A stretch of DNA of 64,000 nucleotides from Pseudomonadota bacterium (GTDB taxonomy: Bacteria > Myxococcota > Myxococcia > Myxococcales > Myxococcaceae): NCBI GenBank assembly GCA_023423535.1, contig JAFAFL010000094.1, positions 118,580 to 182,579 of the forward strand, written 5' to 3'. Below, one piece after another: positions 1 to 8,556 of this stretch. Under the pieces are notes generated by a model. That model made no database searches. It was not told the origin of the DNA and worked only from the letters and a program-made list of their open reading frames with translations. Position 1 is the first letter of the stretch, and the number at the start of each line of letters is the position of its first letter. The translations under genes were made by a program, and so were the position numbers.

Positions 1-2
1 GC

Positions 3-911
3 GCGCTCACCAGCGACATCAACACCCTCAAGAGCGAGCTGCTCGGGCACATGAAGGGCGCGTTCTCGGGGGCGCTGCAGGCGCGGCTGGGCAAGCTGCA
101 CCACGCGAAGAACGGCACGCTCTTCCTCGACGAGATCGAATCGCTTCACCCCGAGGCGCAGGCGTTCCTGCTCGATCTGCTCGACGGGACGGGAAACTTC
201 GCGCCGCTCGGTGCGCCGGGGAACCACTTCCTGCCGCCACCGACCTTCCGGCTCATCTCCGCCTCGAAGCGGCCGCTGCGTCAGAGCGCGCTGCGCGAGG
301 ATCTCTGCAACCGGCTCGCGCGCGGAGGAATCATCCTCGTGCCGGGGCTCGACGAGCGCCGCGAGGACATCCCGCAGCTCGTCGAGTCGTTCCTCGCCAG
401 GGCAAACGCCGAGCAGCGGATGAACGTGCGCTTCGACCCCGAAGCGGTGTCGCTGCTGCAGGCGCAGGAGTGGCCCGATCACGTGCGCGGGCTCGAGGGC
501 GTGGTGCTGCTCCTCGCGGAGCTCGCCCACGCGCAATCCAGGGGCGGCGGCCGCGCGGAAGCGACGGGTGTGTTCCGTCAGGTCACGGGGCGGCCGGTCA
601 CGAAGAAGAAGAAGACGGCGGTCGTCACGGCCGAGGACGTGCGCGAGCACATGCAGTCGCGCGCCGCGGCGTTCGGGTCCATCCCCCATCCACCGGTGCT
701 GCCACCACCGCCTGCGCGTCTCGAGCGAGAGCCCATGCGGAGCGAGGCGAACGTCACGCTGCACAAGCGGCCGAAGGACTACACGCGCGCAGAGCTGGAG
801 ACGGCGCTCGAGGCCTACGGTGGGAACCTCACCCGCACTGCCCGCTCGCTGGGGATGGTGGTCAACACGCTGAAGTCCAGGATGGCCGAGCTGGGCCTTC
901 GTCGGGGATAA
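3..911 (+). CDS. Sigma-54-dependent transcriptional activator (5' end outside window)
   Basis: Only the C-terminal 302 residues lie in the window; the frame is open to the left edge, so the sensor domain and Walker A are missing. The visible part is an AAA+ sigma-54 interaction domain. It carries a GAFTGA-type loop written GAFSGA (visible residues 20-25), a Walker B region TLFLDEIE and the conserved RREDIPQL stretch. The C-terminus (about residues 258-300) is a Fis-type helix-turn-helix with NLTRTARSLGMVVNTLKSRM. A run of lysines and a Pro-rich linker separate the AAA+ and DNA-binding parts. The family hydrolyses ATP to remodel sigma-54 RNA polymerase at enhancer-dependent promoters. The Ser in the GAFTGA loop and the weak arginine-finger region are departures from the consensus. 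Targets cannot be told from this fragment. Confidence 0.9.
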   Translation, partial: ALTSDINTLKSELLGHMKGAFSGALQARLGKLHHAKNGTLFLDEIESLHPEAQAFLLDLLDGTGNFAPLGAPGNHFLPPPTFRLISASKRPLRQSALREDLCNRLARGGIILVPGLDERREDIPQLVESFLARANAEQRMNVRFDPEAVSLLQAQEWPDHVRGLEGVVLLLAELAHAQSRGGGRAEATGVFRQVTGRPVTKKKKTAVVTAEDVREHMQSRAAAFGSIPHPPVLPPPPARLEREPMRSEANVTLHKRPKDYTRAELETALEAYGGNLTRTARSLGMVVNTLKSRMAELGLRRG

Positions 912-921
912 CCCCCGGGCC

Positions 922-1347
922 ATGTCCATCCGCCGCACCGTCGAGCTTCACGATTCGAGGCTGCTGAAGCTTCACCAGCGCGAAGGAGACCTGGTGATCG
1001 TCTTCGATGCCTACGTGCACCGTGAGAACGACGAGCTCGACGTGGACGCGGGGCGCTGGACCGGTTGGCGACAGAAGCTCGCGCTCACGTTGAAGGCGGC
1101 CGCCGTCGAAGGTGCGTCGCCACGCGCGCCCTCTGTCGTCGAAGAGGGGGAGCTGCTGACGGTCGCGCCGAGACACGAGCGCAGGTTTGCCGTCCTGCCC
1201 CTCCCCTTCGCGCTCGATTCGGGCGTGGACGAGGTCTCGCTGTGGCTCGAGTGCCGGAGTGGCGAGCTGCTGGTGCGCGCGAAGTCGGTCGCGTTGAAAG
1301 AGGTCGAGGACGCCCGCTTCGTGGAGCGGAACACCTTCGGCGTGTGA
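922..1347 (+). CDS. Hypothetical protein, 141 aa
   Basis: This protein is soluble-looking, with no signal peptide or membrane segment. It begins 10 bases after the sigma-54 activator stop on the same strand, so the two are probably co-transcribed. The sequence alternates charged and hydrophobic residues in a beta-rich pattern (for example VIVFDAYVHRENDELD and VSLWLECRSGELLVRAKSVAL), which suggests a small beta-sandwich or barrel, but I recognise no family. The ATG is preceded by a weak purine-poor leader. It faces the dehydrogenase gene end-on with only 7 bases between them. Confidence 0.7.
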   Translation: MSIRRTVELHDSRLLKLHQREGDLVIVFDAYVHRENDELDVDAGRWTGWRQKLALTLKAAAVEGASPRAPSVVEEGELLTVAPRHERRFAVLPLPFALDSGVDEVSLWLECRSGELLVRAKSVALKEVEDARFVERNTFGV

Positions 1348-1354
1348 CCGGGCT

Positions 1355-2569
1355 TCAGCCCGCGCGGGCCTTGTGTCCGCGTGCTTCCTGCAGGGCATCG
1401 ATCAGCGCATCCGCGAGCTGACGCGTCGTGGCCGCGCTCTGCTCCACCACGTCATCAGCGCCGCGAAGCCCGAGCATGTCGTACGTGCGCACTCGGCCCC
1501 TTGCGACGACCTGCGACACCGCGGCACGGATCCGCTCCGCGCACTCTCGTTGGCCGACGTGCTCCGCCAGCATCGCGCCCGCGAGGACGGTGGCAATCGG
1601 GTTCACGATCGGGGGGAGCCGCTCCGCGTACTGCGGCGCCGAGCCGTGGGTGGGCTCGAATACGGCGCACGACGGGCCGAGGTTCGCGCACGCGGCGAAG
1701 CCCAGTCCGCCCGCCAATCCGGCAAAGGCGTCCGACAGGAGGTCTCCGACGAGCGCGCTGGCGAGCACCACGCCGGCGTCCTCCGGCCGCCGCGTCAGCC
1801 ACATCAACTGCGCATCGACATTCACGCACTCGAGCGAGATACCCGGGTACTCGCGCGCGACCTCCTGCGCCGCGGAGAGAAAGAGCGCCGCGGTCTCGCG
1901 CATCACGCCCCACTTGTCGCACAGCCGAACGACGCGGTCGCCTCGCCGGGCCGCGTGCTCGAAGGCGACGCGGGCGACGAGGAGACATGCTTCACGGCTC
2001 ATCACGCGTGCGGACACCGCGAGGTCTTCGGAGGAGGTCTGACGGAACCGCGCCATCTCCGGATGTGCGTCGAACGCTTCGCGCACCTGCGCGGGGAGTG
2101 GACTCCACTCGATGCCGGCGTAGAGGCACTCGGTGTTCTGCATCACCACCAGCGTGTCGATCGCCGGTTCCTCGATTGCGCCCGTCGCGGTGCGCCGCAC
2201 GAAGTTCAGCGGGTGTCCGGCGAAGGAGCGCGACGGACGCAGCGCGACCTCCAGCGACAGGCGACGGCGCAGCTCCAGCACCGGGCTCCGGTACACACGT
2301 CCGGTTCCACGAAGCTCCGGAGGGAGTGCCGCCTCCGCTTCTGTCTTCGGCCTGGAGGTGATCGCGCCCAGCAGTCCAACGCGGTGCTCGAGCAGCAGAT
2401 CGATCGTCCGTTGCGGCAGGGCGATTCCATCCCGCCGCCAGCAGTCCCAGCCGAGGTCCGCGTGGATGAGCTCCGCTTCGAAGCCCGCCGCATCGAGGAC
2501 GCGGAGCGCCTCCGGCACGACGACGCGACCAATGCCGTCTCCCGGCATCACCACCACCGTCGGCTTCAC
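1355..2569 (-). CDS. Isocitrate/isopropylmalate dehydrogenase family protein in NRPS operon
   Basis: This 404-residue protein belongs to the metal- and NAD(P)-dependent beta-decarboxylating dehydrogenase family, which oxidises a 2-hydroxy acid and decarboxylates it to a 2-oxo acid. Family marks are MPGDGIG at the N-terminus, Arg101 and Arg111 in the LRRRLSLEVALRP stretch, Tyr150 in NTECLYAGIE, Lys219 in LCDKWGV, the metal-binding Asp252, Asp276 and Asp280 (VGDLLSDA), and EPTHGSAP near residues 305-312. The third substrate-binding Arg, found in RENTE (IDH) or VREL (IPMDH), is Met143 here, so the natural substrate is probably not ordinary isocitrate or isopropylmalate. I chose the GTG at 2569 because it overlaps the NRPS stop as GTGA and has a GGAGAGGAGGA ribosome site just upstream. 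Coupling to the NRPS suggests it makes a precursor 2-oxo acid; that role is inference. Confidence 0.85.
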   Translation of the reverse strand: MKPTVVVMPGDGIGRVVVPEALRVLDAAGFEAELIHADLGWDCWRRDGIALPQRTIDLLLEHRVGLLGAITSRPKTEAEAALPPELRGTGRVYRSPVLELRRRLSLEVALRPSRSFAGHPLNFVRRTATGAIEEPAIDTLVVMQNTECLYAGIEWSPLPAQVREAFDAHPEMARFRQTSSEDLAVSARVMSREACLLVARVAFEHAARRGDRVVRLCDKWGVMRETAALFLSAAQEVAREYPGISLECVNVDAQLMWLTRRPEDAGVVLASALVGDLLSDAFAGLAGGLGFAACANLGPSCAVFEPTHGSAPQYAERLPPIVNPIATVLAGAMLAEHVGQRECAERIRAAVSQVVARGRVRTYDMLGLRGADDVVEQSAATTRQLADALIDALQEARGHKARAG

Positions 2570-5500
2570 GCGGTCCTCCTCTCCGGCAGGCCGAGCGCGG
2601 AGCGCACACCCTCGATGACGCGCGCATCGATGCAACGCGATCCGAGGTGAAGCGGCGCACTGCCGATCCCCATGGCGCGCACCACGCTCCAGAGCCGCCG
2701 GGCCCCCACCGCGTCGACGAGGCCGCGCGTCGGAGGAAGCGTCCGGTCATGCGCGAGCAGCAGCGACTCGAAGCGACAGCCCGGCATGCCGAGCGGCAAC
2801 AGCGCCTCGATCCGATCGTCAGAGATGGGCAACTGCGTCAGCAGCTCGCGCCGGACCTCGCGCACGTCGAGGCTGCCGGCGCCCGCGATGAGCACGTCCG
2901 CGGCGGCGTCCATCCGCGACCACGCTTCGGCGTGGGAGGCGAGCGGAGGGAACGAGTCGTCCGCCACCAGCGCGCCGGGCCGAAGCCGCGTCACGTCGAG
3001 CAGACCGCCCGCGCTGCTGGCGCCGATGATCAGCGATGAGGCGTAGACCGCATCCGGAAGTCCCTCGTCCGCGCTCACCCACGCGATCGCCACGTCGAGC
3101 TCCTGCTGCATGCGCTCGAGCACCGGACGCAGTGAGCTCTCGGCACCGGCGCGTTCGCAGACCCGCAGGTGTCGAGGCTTCCCGAGCTGCGAGAGGAGCA
3201 GCCGCGTGGACGATTGGCCGATGGAGCCGAAACCGACGACCGCAACATCCAGCTCGTCGATCGACAGCTCCAGCTCCGCGAGCATCCGCTGCACCGTCAG
3301 CACCACCGCGACCGTCGTGGCGGCGTGGCCGGTCGTCAGCAGCGGGAGGGAGGCGACTTCGCCCGCAGTCTCCGCGATGCGCGCGCCGTAGCCCGTCAGC
3401 GACGGAAGCATTCCCGCGAAGGACACCACCTTCGCTCCGTGTTCCCGTGCGAGCTGCGCGGCCTCCACGCACTCGCGGGCGAGCACCTCCGTTGGCAGCG
3501 CGTGCAGCTCGTCCGCCCAGCGCGGAAGGAACACGGCGCCGGTCGTCCCCAGCGGCGTGTGCAGTCGCTCCAGGAGCGCGGGCCGTCCGTCCGGGAAGAG
3601 CATCCCCATCACTGCGGCGCGGAGGGCCGTGCTGTTCGTGGGCTCTGAGCTCGCTGCGGCAGCGACCGTGCTCACCGAAGGCAGGTAGCAGACCAGAGCA
3701 GCGTCGATCGTCGGAGCCTGCGCAGCGGCGGGGAGAAGCGCCCGGAGCTCTCGGACCATGTCGTCGAGAATGCCGCGGCGGACGGTGGCGCTCGCGCGGC
3801 CGTGCACGTTCAGGCGAAGGCGCTCGCCACAGAGCGCGCCGACGAACACGCGCGTGCCCAATGACTCCGCGCTGAAGTGGATGGTCGCCGCCGGCCAGTC
3901 GATCCGCAGCGCGCTGCTGTCGATGCGCGGCAGCACGCCGAAGTCCATGAACGAGAGGAACAGGTCCGAGCCGGGCAGCGGCGCTCCTGCGCCTTGGTGG
4001 ATGCAGCGCGCGAGCTCCGCGGACGTCAGGTCCGCGTGCGCACACGCCTCGGACCAGGCGCGATCGACTTCGCGCAGATCCCCGAGCAGCGTGTCACTCG
4101 TCACCGTCGCGCGCACAGGCAACGCCGTGGCGAAGCAGCCGAAGATCCGCTCCACGTCGGAGACCGGCAGGTCGCGGCCGTGCGAGGCGGTCCCCACGGT
4201 GAGGTCGCTCACGCCGCCGCTCGCCTCGCGCACGGCCCGGAAGAGTGCGGTCAGCACGAGCCCGTACACGGTGGTCGCGTTCTCGCTCGCCACAAGCCGG
4301 AGCTGCGCGGTCTCCTCTTCTCCGAGGACCGTGCTCACGAGTGCGGACACACCGGTGAGCCCCTCGACGGCGCCATCGCTGTCGGCGGAGAGCGGCACCT
4401 CCGGCAGCCTGTGCGCAAAGGTGCGAGTCCAGTACGCGCGCGAGCGTTCGTCCGCATCGGCTCGACCCCGCAGGTGCAGCGCAACGTCTCCGAAATGCGC
4501 GCGCAGCGGAGGCAGCACGGGCCGCTCCCGCCGGGAGAGCGCGTCGTACGCGGCGAAGACCTCGCTCGCGAGGAGGTGCACGCTCCAGCCATCACCGACC
4601 GCGTGGTGCATGCTGAAGAGCCAGCGCGACTCGCCGTCCGTCAGCCGCAGCACGCGAAGCCGGACGAGCGGCAGGCGCTCCAGATCGAAGACGTGCCTGC
4701 ACTCCATGCGGAACCGCGCGTCGAGCGTCTCCTGCTGCTCTTCCGTGGTGCACCCGCGAAGGTTCTCGATCACGAGTGAGAACGGTCCGGGGGGAAGGAT
4801 GCGTTGAACCGTCTTCGGGCCCTGCTGCTCGAAGACGGTGCGGAGCATCGGGTGACGGGCGACCGCGAGATCGAGCGCAGCCTGGAGGACCGCGCGGTCG
4901 AAGCTGCCGTGCACCGGCACCAGTGCGCACCACGCGGAGGAGCGTCCGGGATCTGCCCGCTGCGCGAGCACGAACCCCACCTGAGAGGGCGACAGCGGGT
5001 ACGTCTCTTCAGCCAAAGGTTCGGCCGTTCCATGCCCCGCCACTTGCGCGCCCTCTTCTTCGCGCACGTGCCTGTCGATCGCTGCAGCCAGCTTCGCCAC
5101 CGTGCGCTCGGCGTAGAGGGTGATCGGCCTCGGCACCGAGGACAGCCGCGCGCGCAGCCGGTTGAACATGTCGAGCGCGAGCAGCGAGTCGCCGCCGAGC
5201 ATGAAGAAGTCGTCGTCGATCCGGACCTCCGGGACGCGCAGGACGCTTCGCCACACCTCCGCCACCACCGCTTCCGTCTGCGTCAGGGTCGCCGGCTTCG
5301 CGGGCGTCTCGCTCACCGGCTCCAGCTCCAGCGCCTGCCGCATCTGCGCACGCAGGGCGCGACGATCCAGCTTTCCCGCGGCCGTCATGGGTAAGGCGGA
5401 AACGCAGCGGACCCGGTGCGGAACCATGAAGGAGGGAAGCCGCTCCGCGATCGCCGCGCGTACGGCGCCGGTGAGGGCTTCGTCAGCCTCGCCGTCGGTC

Positions 5501-8500
5501 GTCTGGATGAAGAGCCACAGCCACTGCTGATCATCCTGCGAGACCTCGACGGCGGCAGAGGCAGCGATGCCCGGGACGGCGCGCGCAGCGGACTCGATCT
5601 CCGAGAGCTCCACGCGGTTGCCGCGAATCTTCACCTGATCGTCCGCGCGGCCCAGGAACACGAGCGCACCATCCGGACGCTCGCGAACGAGATCACCCGT
5701 GCGATAGGCGCGGCCTCCGGTCACCGAAAGCATCCGAAAGCTCTGCGCCGTCTGGTCCGGCTGGCCGAGGTATCCGTCCGCTAGGCTCGGTCCTCCCACC
5801 CACAGCTCGCCGACCTCGCCCTTCGCGACCTCGCGCTGCGACTCGTCGAGGACCCACACCCGCGAGCCATCCCGCGCCTTGCCGATCGGTACCGCTGGCC
5901 CGTCGATCGGCGCGTCATCCACGATGAACCACGTCGCGTTCACGATGGACTCGGTGGAGCCGTAGAGGTTCGCGATCCGGTGCCGCGATCCGAAACGCTC
6001 GCGCCAACGCGCCGGCAGCTCCGAAGGCACCTGCTCACCGCCGATGAGGATCCACCGCAGCGCACCGAGGGTGATCGGCGTCCCGGAGGCGCGCAGTGCA
6101 TCCACGCTCTCGATCAGCCGCCGCCAGAGTGAAGGGACCGAGTTCCAGATCGTGATGCGTTCGCGCTCGAGGAACAGCGCCAGCTCGCGAGGATCCTTCA
6201 GCAGTCCTTCGGGCGCGGGAACGATCGTCGCGCCCGCGATCAGCGGCGAGAACATCTGACGAATGGAGCCGCCGAAGCTCAGCGACGACGTCTGGATGAA
6301 GCGATCCCGCTCGGTGATCCCGAACGCGCGCGCGACCCAGTCGTGGAACGAAGCGACCGCGCGGTGACGCACGACCACGCCCTTCGGACGCCCCGTGGTG
6401 CCGGACGTGTACATGACGTATGCGACGTCGTCCGGGCCCGACGGACGAGGCTCCGACTCCGCTCCTTGCGGCAACTCGTCATCGACCACGAGCACCTCGA
6501 AGCCCATGGCTCGCACGCGCGCCTCGAGTTCGGACGTGGTGACGACGAAGGCCACCGCCGCATCGGCGAGCAGCGCCTTCACCCGCGCGTCGGGATACGA
6601 CGGATCCGCCGGAACGTAGGCCGCGCCCGAGGCGAGCACCCCGAGCACGGCTTCCACCGCGAAGATGCCGGGCCGAGCAACGACGCCCACGAGCGTGCCG
6701 GGTCCTGCCGCCCGTCCCGCGATCAGTCGCGAGAGCTGCCGTGCGCGCGCATGGAGCTCGCCGTAGGTGCGGACGCGACCTGGCTCTTCGATAGCCACAC
6801 GACTGCCCGGCACGCTCTCCATCGTCCGGAAGATGCGCCCGTGAATGGTGCGGGGATCACCCTCCTCCGCAACCACCGACCCAGCGAAGTCGCGCTCGGA
6901 CAGGAGCTCACGCAGCGCCTCCACGTGCTCCTCCGCGAGCCGGCGCACGGTCTCCGGCCGGAAGAGCGATTCCGGGAAGTTCCAAGAGAGGTGAAGGCGC
7001 CCGCCGAACTCCCACGCCACGAGCCCGAGCTGCGTGAAGCCTGCTGCGGCACCTGCTCGAAGCCCCGTGAGCTGCAGGTCCTCGCGCGGCGGCGGAGCGC
7101 GGAAGTTCGGGAAGCTGAATCCGGCCGGCGTGATTCCGCGCGGTCCCATAGCCTCGCGCTCGCCGAGCCCCGCCAGCTCCAGCGATGAGGTCTGGGCGTG
7201 CCTTGCGGCCTCCACGGTCTCGCGCTGCACCGCCTCGACCAGCGCACGTCCACCGAGCCCTCGGGTCCGGATACGCAGGGGAAGAGAATCCGCGAAGCAA
7301 CCGACGACGCAATCGATGTCGGGCAACGTCGCGCTGCGCCGCGCCTGCGCCACGCGCACCAGCAGATCCTCTTCGCCCGACCAACGCGTCAGCGCGCGAA
7401 GGTAGCTGGCGAGCGTCACGTGGTAGGTGCCCACGCCCCACTCACGCGCGGCCTCCGTCACGCGCCGCGACAGCTCTTCGTCGAGCGTCACCTGATGCAG
7501 TCCGAAGCCTCCCGTCGGCGCGGCATCCGGTGCGCCGTCCCACGGCAGTCGCAGAGACGGTGCGCCCTCGAGCGTCCGACGCCACCACTGCTGAGCGGCC
7601 GAGGTGCTCTCCACAGGGAGCTTCACCTCCAGCGCCTCGATGCACTCGGCGAAGTGCGTGCGCGGAGCGACGGGAGCGCTCTCCTCCTCCGGCCCCAGCA
7701 ACTCCGAGAGGATGACCTGCGCGCTCCAGCCATCCACCACGATGTGATGCGCCGAGAGGAAGAGCCGGTAGCGACCGCCTCCGAGCTCGCAGAGCACGAA
7801 CGCGATCAGCGGTCCCTCCTCCAGCGAGAACACGCGCGAGCGCAGCTCCGCCTCGATCCGCTCCAACGCCTCGGTCTGAGCGCCCGGGTCGGTCCCGTTC
7901 GAGAGCGCAGTGAGATCGTGTCGCTCGACCGGCCCCGGACGCGTGGTGTCCGGACGATGCACCGCGCGCCCGTCCTCCCAGCCGAAGGTCACCCGCAGCA
8001 TCGGATGTCGTTCGGCGATCTGAGCGATGCGCGCGTCGATCACCTCCGGCGCGAAGAGGCGCGATGCACCGCTCGTCTTCACATCGATTGCGAAGAGCAC
8101 GTAGCAGGGAACGTCCGGGAAGAAGCCGTGGTTCGCGAAGAAGGTCTTCTGCGCACCCATCAGCGGGAACGAGCCCCTCTCCGCTGAGAGACCCGCACCG
8201 GACGGCCCGCGCGACTTGTCCTCCCGCGCTGCCTGCTCGCGCTCCAGATACGCGATCAACTTCCGCGGCGTGGAGTGGTCGAACAGCACCGCGACGTCGA
8301 GCTCCCGCCCCAGCGCCTCACCGAGATCCTGAAGCAGCTCGAAGGCATCGAGCGAGTCGAGCCCGAGCTTCACGAACGGCAGCTCCAGCTCCACCGCCTC
8401 CGCAGCCTTGCCCGTCGAGCGCCCCACCAGCCTGCGAACCAGCGCCTCGACCTCGCCCGCGCCAACCCCTTCACTTCGCTGCGGATCTCGATGAATGTTC

Positions 8501-8502
8501 AC
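2566..8502 (-). CDS. Nonribosomal peptide synthetase with C-terminal acyl-ACP-reductase-like domain
   Basis: A single 1978-residue megasynthase. The order read from the sequence is: carrier domain (about 16-88, LGLDSL, Ser50); condensation (about 112-540, HHIVVDG 252-258); adenylation (about 555-1055, YTSGTTGRPKG 698-708, YRTGD, GKLDR); carrier (about 1073-1145, GGDSL, Ser1106); condensation (about 1165-1590, HHAVGDG 1299-1305); and a terminal Rossmann domain (about 1600-1978, nucleotide loop VVGFGSIGQSS from 1755). That last domain resembles cyanobacterial long-chain acyl-ACP reductases in layout (a GMLPSLTGYG stretch, a TTGHAATT motif, then the Rossmann loop). No thioesterase GxSxG was seen. 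The A4 motif reads FGGS instead of FDxS, so the alpha-amino-binding Asp is absent. The N-terminal carrier has no adenylation domain of its own and the second condensation domain has no carrier after it. Start is GTG 8502. The product is unknown. Confidence 0.9.
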   Translation of the reverse strand: MNIHRDPQRSEGVGAGEVEALVRRLVGRSTGKAAEAVELELPFVKLGLDSLDAFELLQDLGEALGRELDVAVLFDHSTPRKLIAYLEREQAAREDKSRGPSGAGLSAERGSFPLMGAQKTFFANHGFFPDVPCYVLFAIDVKTSGASRLFAPEVIDARIAQIAERHPMLRVTFGWEDGRAVHRPDTTRPGPVERHDLTALSNGTDPGAQTEALERIEAELRSRVFSLEEGPLIAFVLCELGGGRYRLFLSAHHIVVDGWSAQVILSELLGPEEESAPVAPRTHFAECIEALEVKLPVESTSAAQQWWRRTLEGAPSLRLPWDGAPDAAPTGGFGLHQVTLDEELSRRVTEAAREWGVGTYHVTLASYLRALTRWSGEEDLLVRVAQARRSATLPDIDCVVGCFADSLPLRIRTRGLGGRALVEAVQRETVEAARHAQTSSLELAGLGEREAMGPRGITPAGFSFPNFRAPPPREDLQLTGLRAGAAAGFTQLGLVAWEFGGRLHLSWNFPESLFRPETVRRLAEEHVEALRELLSERDFAGSVVAEEGDPRTIHGRIFRTMESVPGSRVAIEEPGRVRTYGELHARARQLSRLIAGRAAGPGTLVGVVARPGIFAVEAVLGVLASGAAYVPADPSYPDARVKALLADAAVAFVVTTSELEARVRAMGFEVLVVDDELPQGAESEPRPSGPDDVAYVMYTSGTTGRPKGVVVRHRAVASFHDWVARAFGITERDRFIQTSSLSFGGSIRQMFSPLIAGATIVPAPEGLLKDPRELALFLERERITIWNSVPSLWRRLIESVDALRASGTPITLGALRWILIGGEQVPSELPARWRERFGSRHRIANLYGSTESIVNATWFIVDDAPIDGPAVPIGKARDGSRVWVLDESQREVAKGEVGELWVGGPSLADGYLGQPDQTAQSFRMLSVTGGRAYRTGDLVRERPDGALVFLGRADDQVKIRGNRVELSEIESAARAVPGIAASAAVEVSQDDQQWLWLFIQTTDGEADEALTGAVRAAIAERLPSFMVPHRVRCVSALPMTAAGKLDRRALRAQMRQALELEPVSETPAKPATLTQTEAVVAEVWRSVLRVPEVRIDDDFFMLGGDSLLALDMFNRLRARLSSVPRPITLYAERTVAKLAAAIDRHVREEEGAQVAGHGTAEPLAEETYPLSPSQVGFVLAQRADPGRSSAWCALVPVHGSFDRAVLQAALDLAVARHPMLRTVFEQQGPKTVQRILPPGPFSLVIENLRGCTTEEQQETLDARFRMECRHVFDLERLPLVRLRVLRLTDGESRWLFSMHHAVGDGWSVHLLASEVFAAYDALSRRERPVLPPLRAHFGDVALHLRGRADADERSRAYWTRTFAHRLPEVPLSADSDGAVEGLTGVSALVSTVLGEEETAQLRLVASENATTVYGLVLTALFRAVREASGGVSDLTVGTASHGRDLPVSDVERIFGCFATALPVRATVTSDTLLGDLREVDRAWSEACAHADLTSAELARCIHQGAGAPLPGSDLFLSFMDFGVLPRIDSSALRIDWPAATIHFSAESLGTRVFVGALCGERLRLNVHGRASATVRRGILDDMVRELRALLPAAAQAPTIDAALVCYLPSVSTVAAAASSEPTNSTALRAAVMGMLFPDGRPALLERLHTPLGTTGAVFLPRWADELHALPTEVLARECVEAAQLAREHGAKVVSFAGMLPSLTGYGARIAETAGEVASLPLLTTGHAATTVAVVLTVQRMLAELELSIDELDVAVVGFGSIGQSSTRLLLSQLGKPRHLRVCERAGAESSLRPVLERMQQELDVAIAWVSADEGLPDAVYASSLIIGASSAGGLLDVTRLRPGALVADDSFPPLASHAEAWSRMDAAADVLIAGAGSLDVREVRRELLTQLPISDDRIEALLPLGMPGCRFESLLLAHDRTLPPTRGLVDAVGARRLWSVVRAMGIGSAPLHLGSRCIDARVIEGVRSALGLPERRTA

Positions 8503-8556
8503 GCGCGCACCTTGCCGGGAAACAGGCCCTCACGCCACGCGCAGCCAGACGCCGCC

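Noticed and set aside
2566..3760. Possible thioesterase or SDR thioester-reductase release domain at the NRPS end
   Set aside because: No GxSxG motif, no SDR GxxGxxG-YxxxK layout; the segment follows the acyl-ACP reductase pattern instead.
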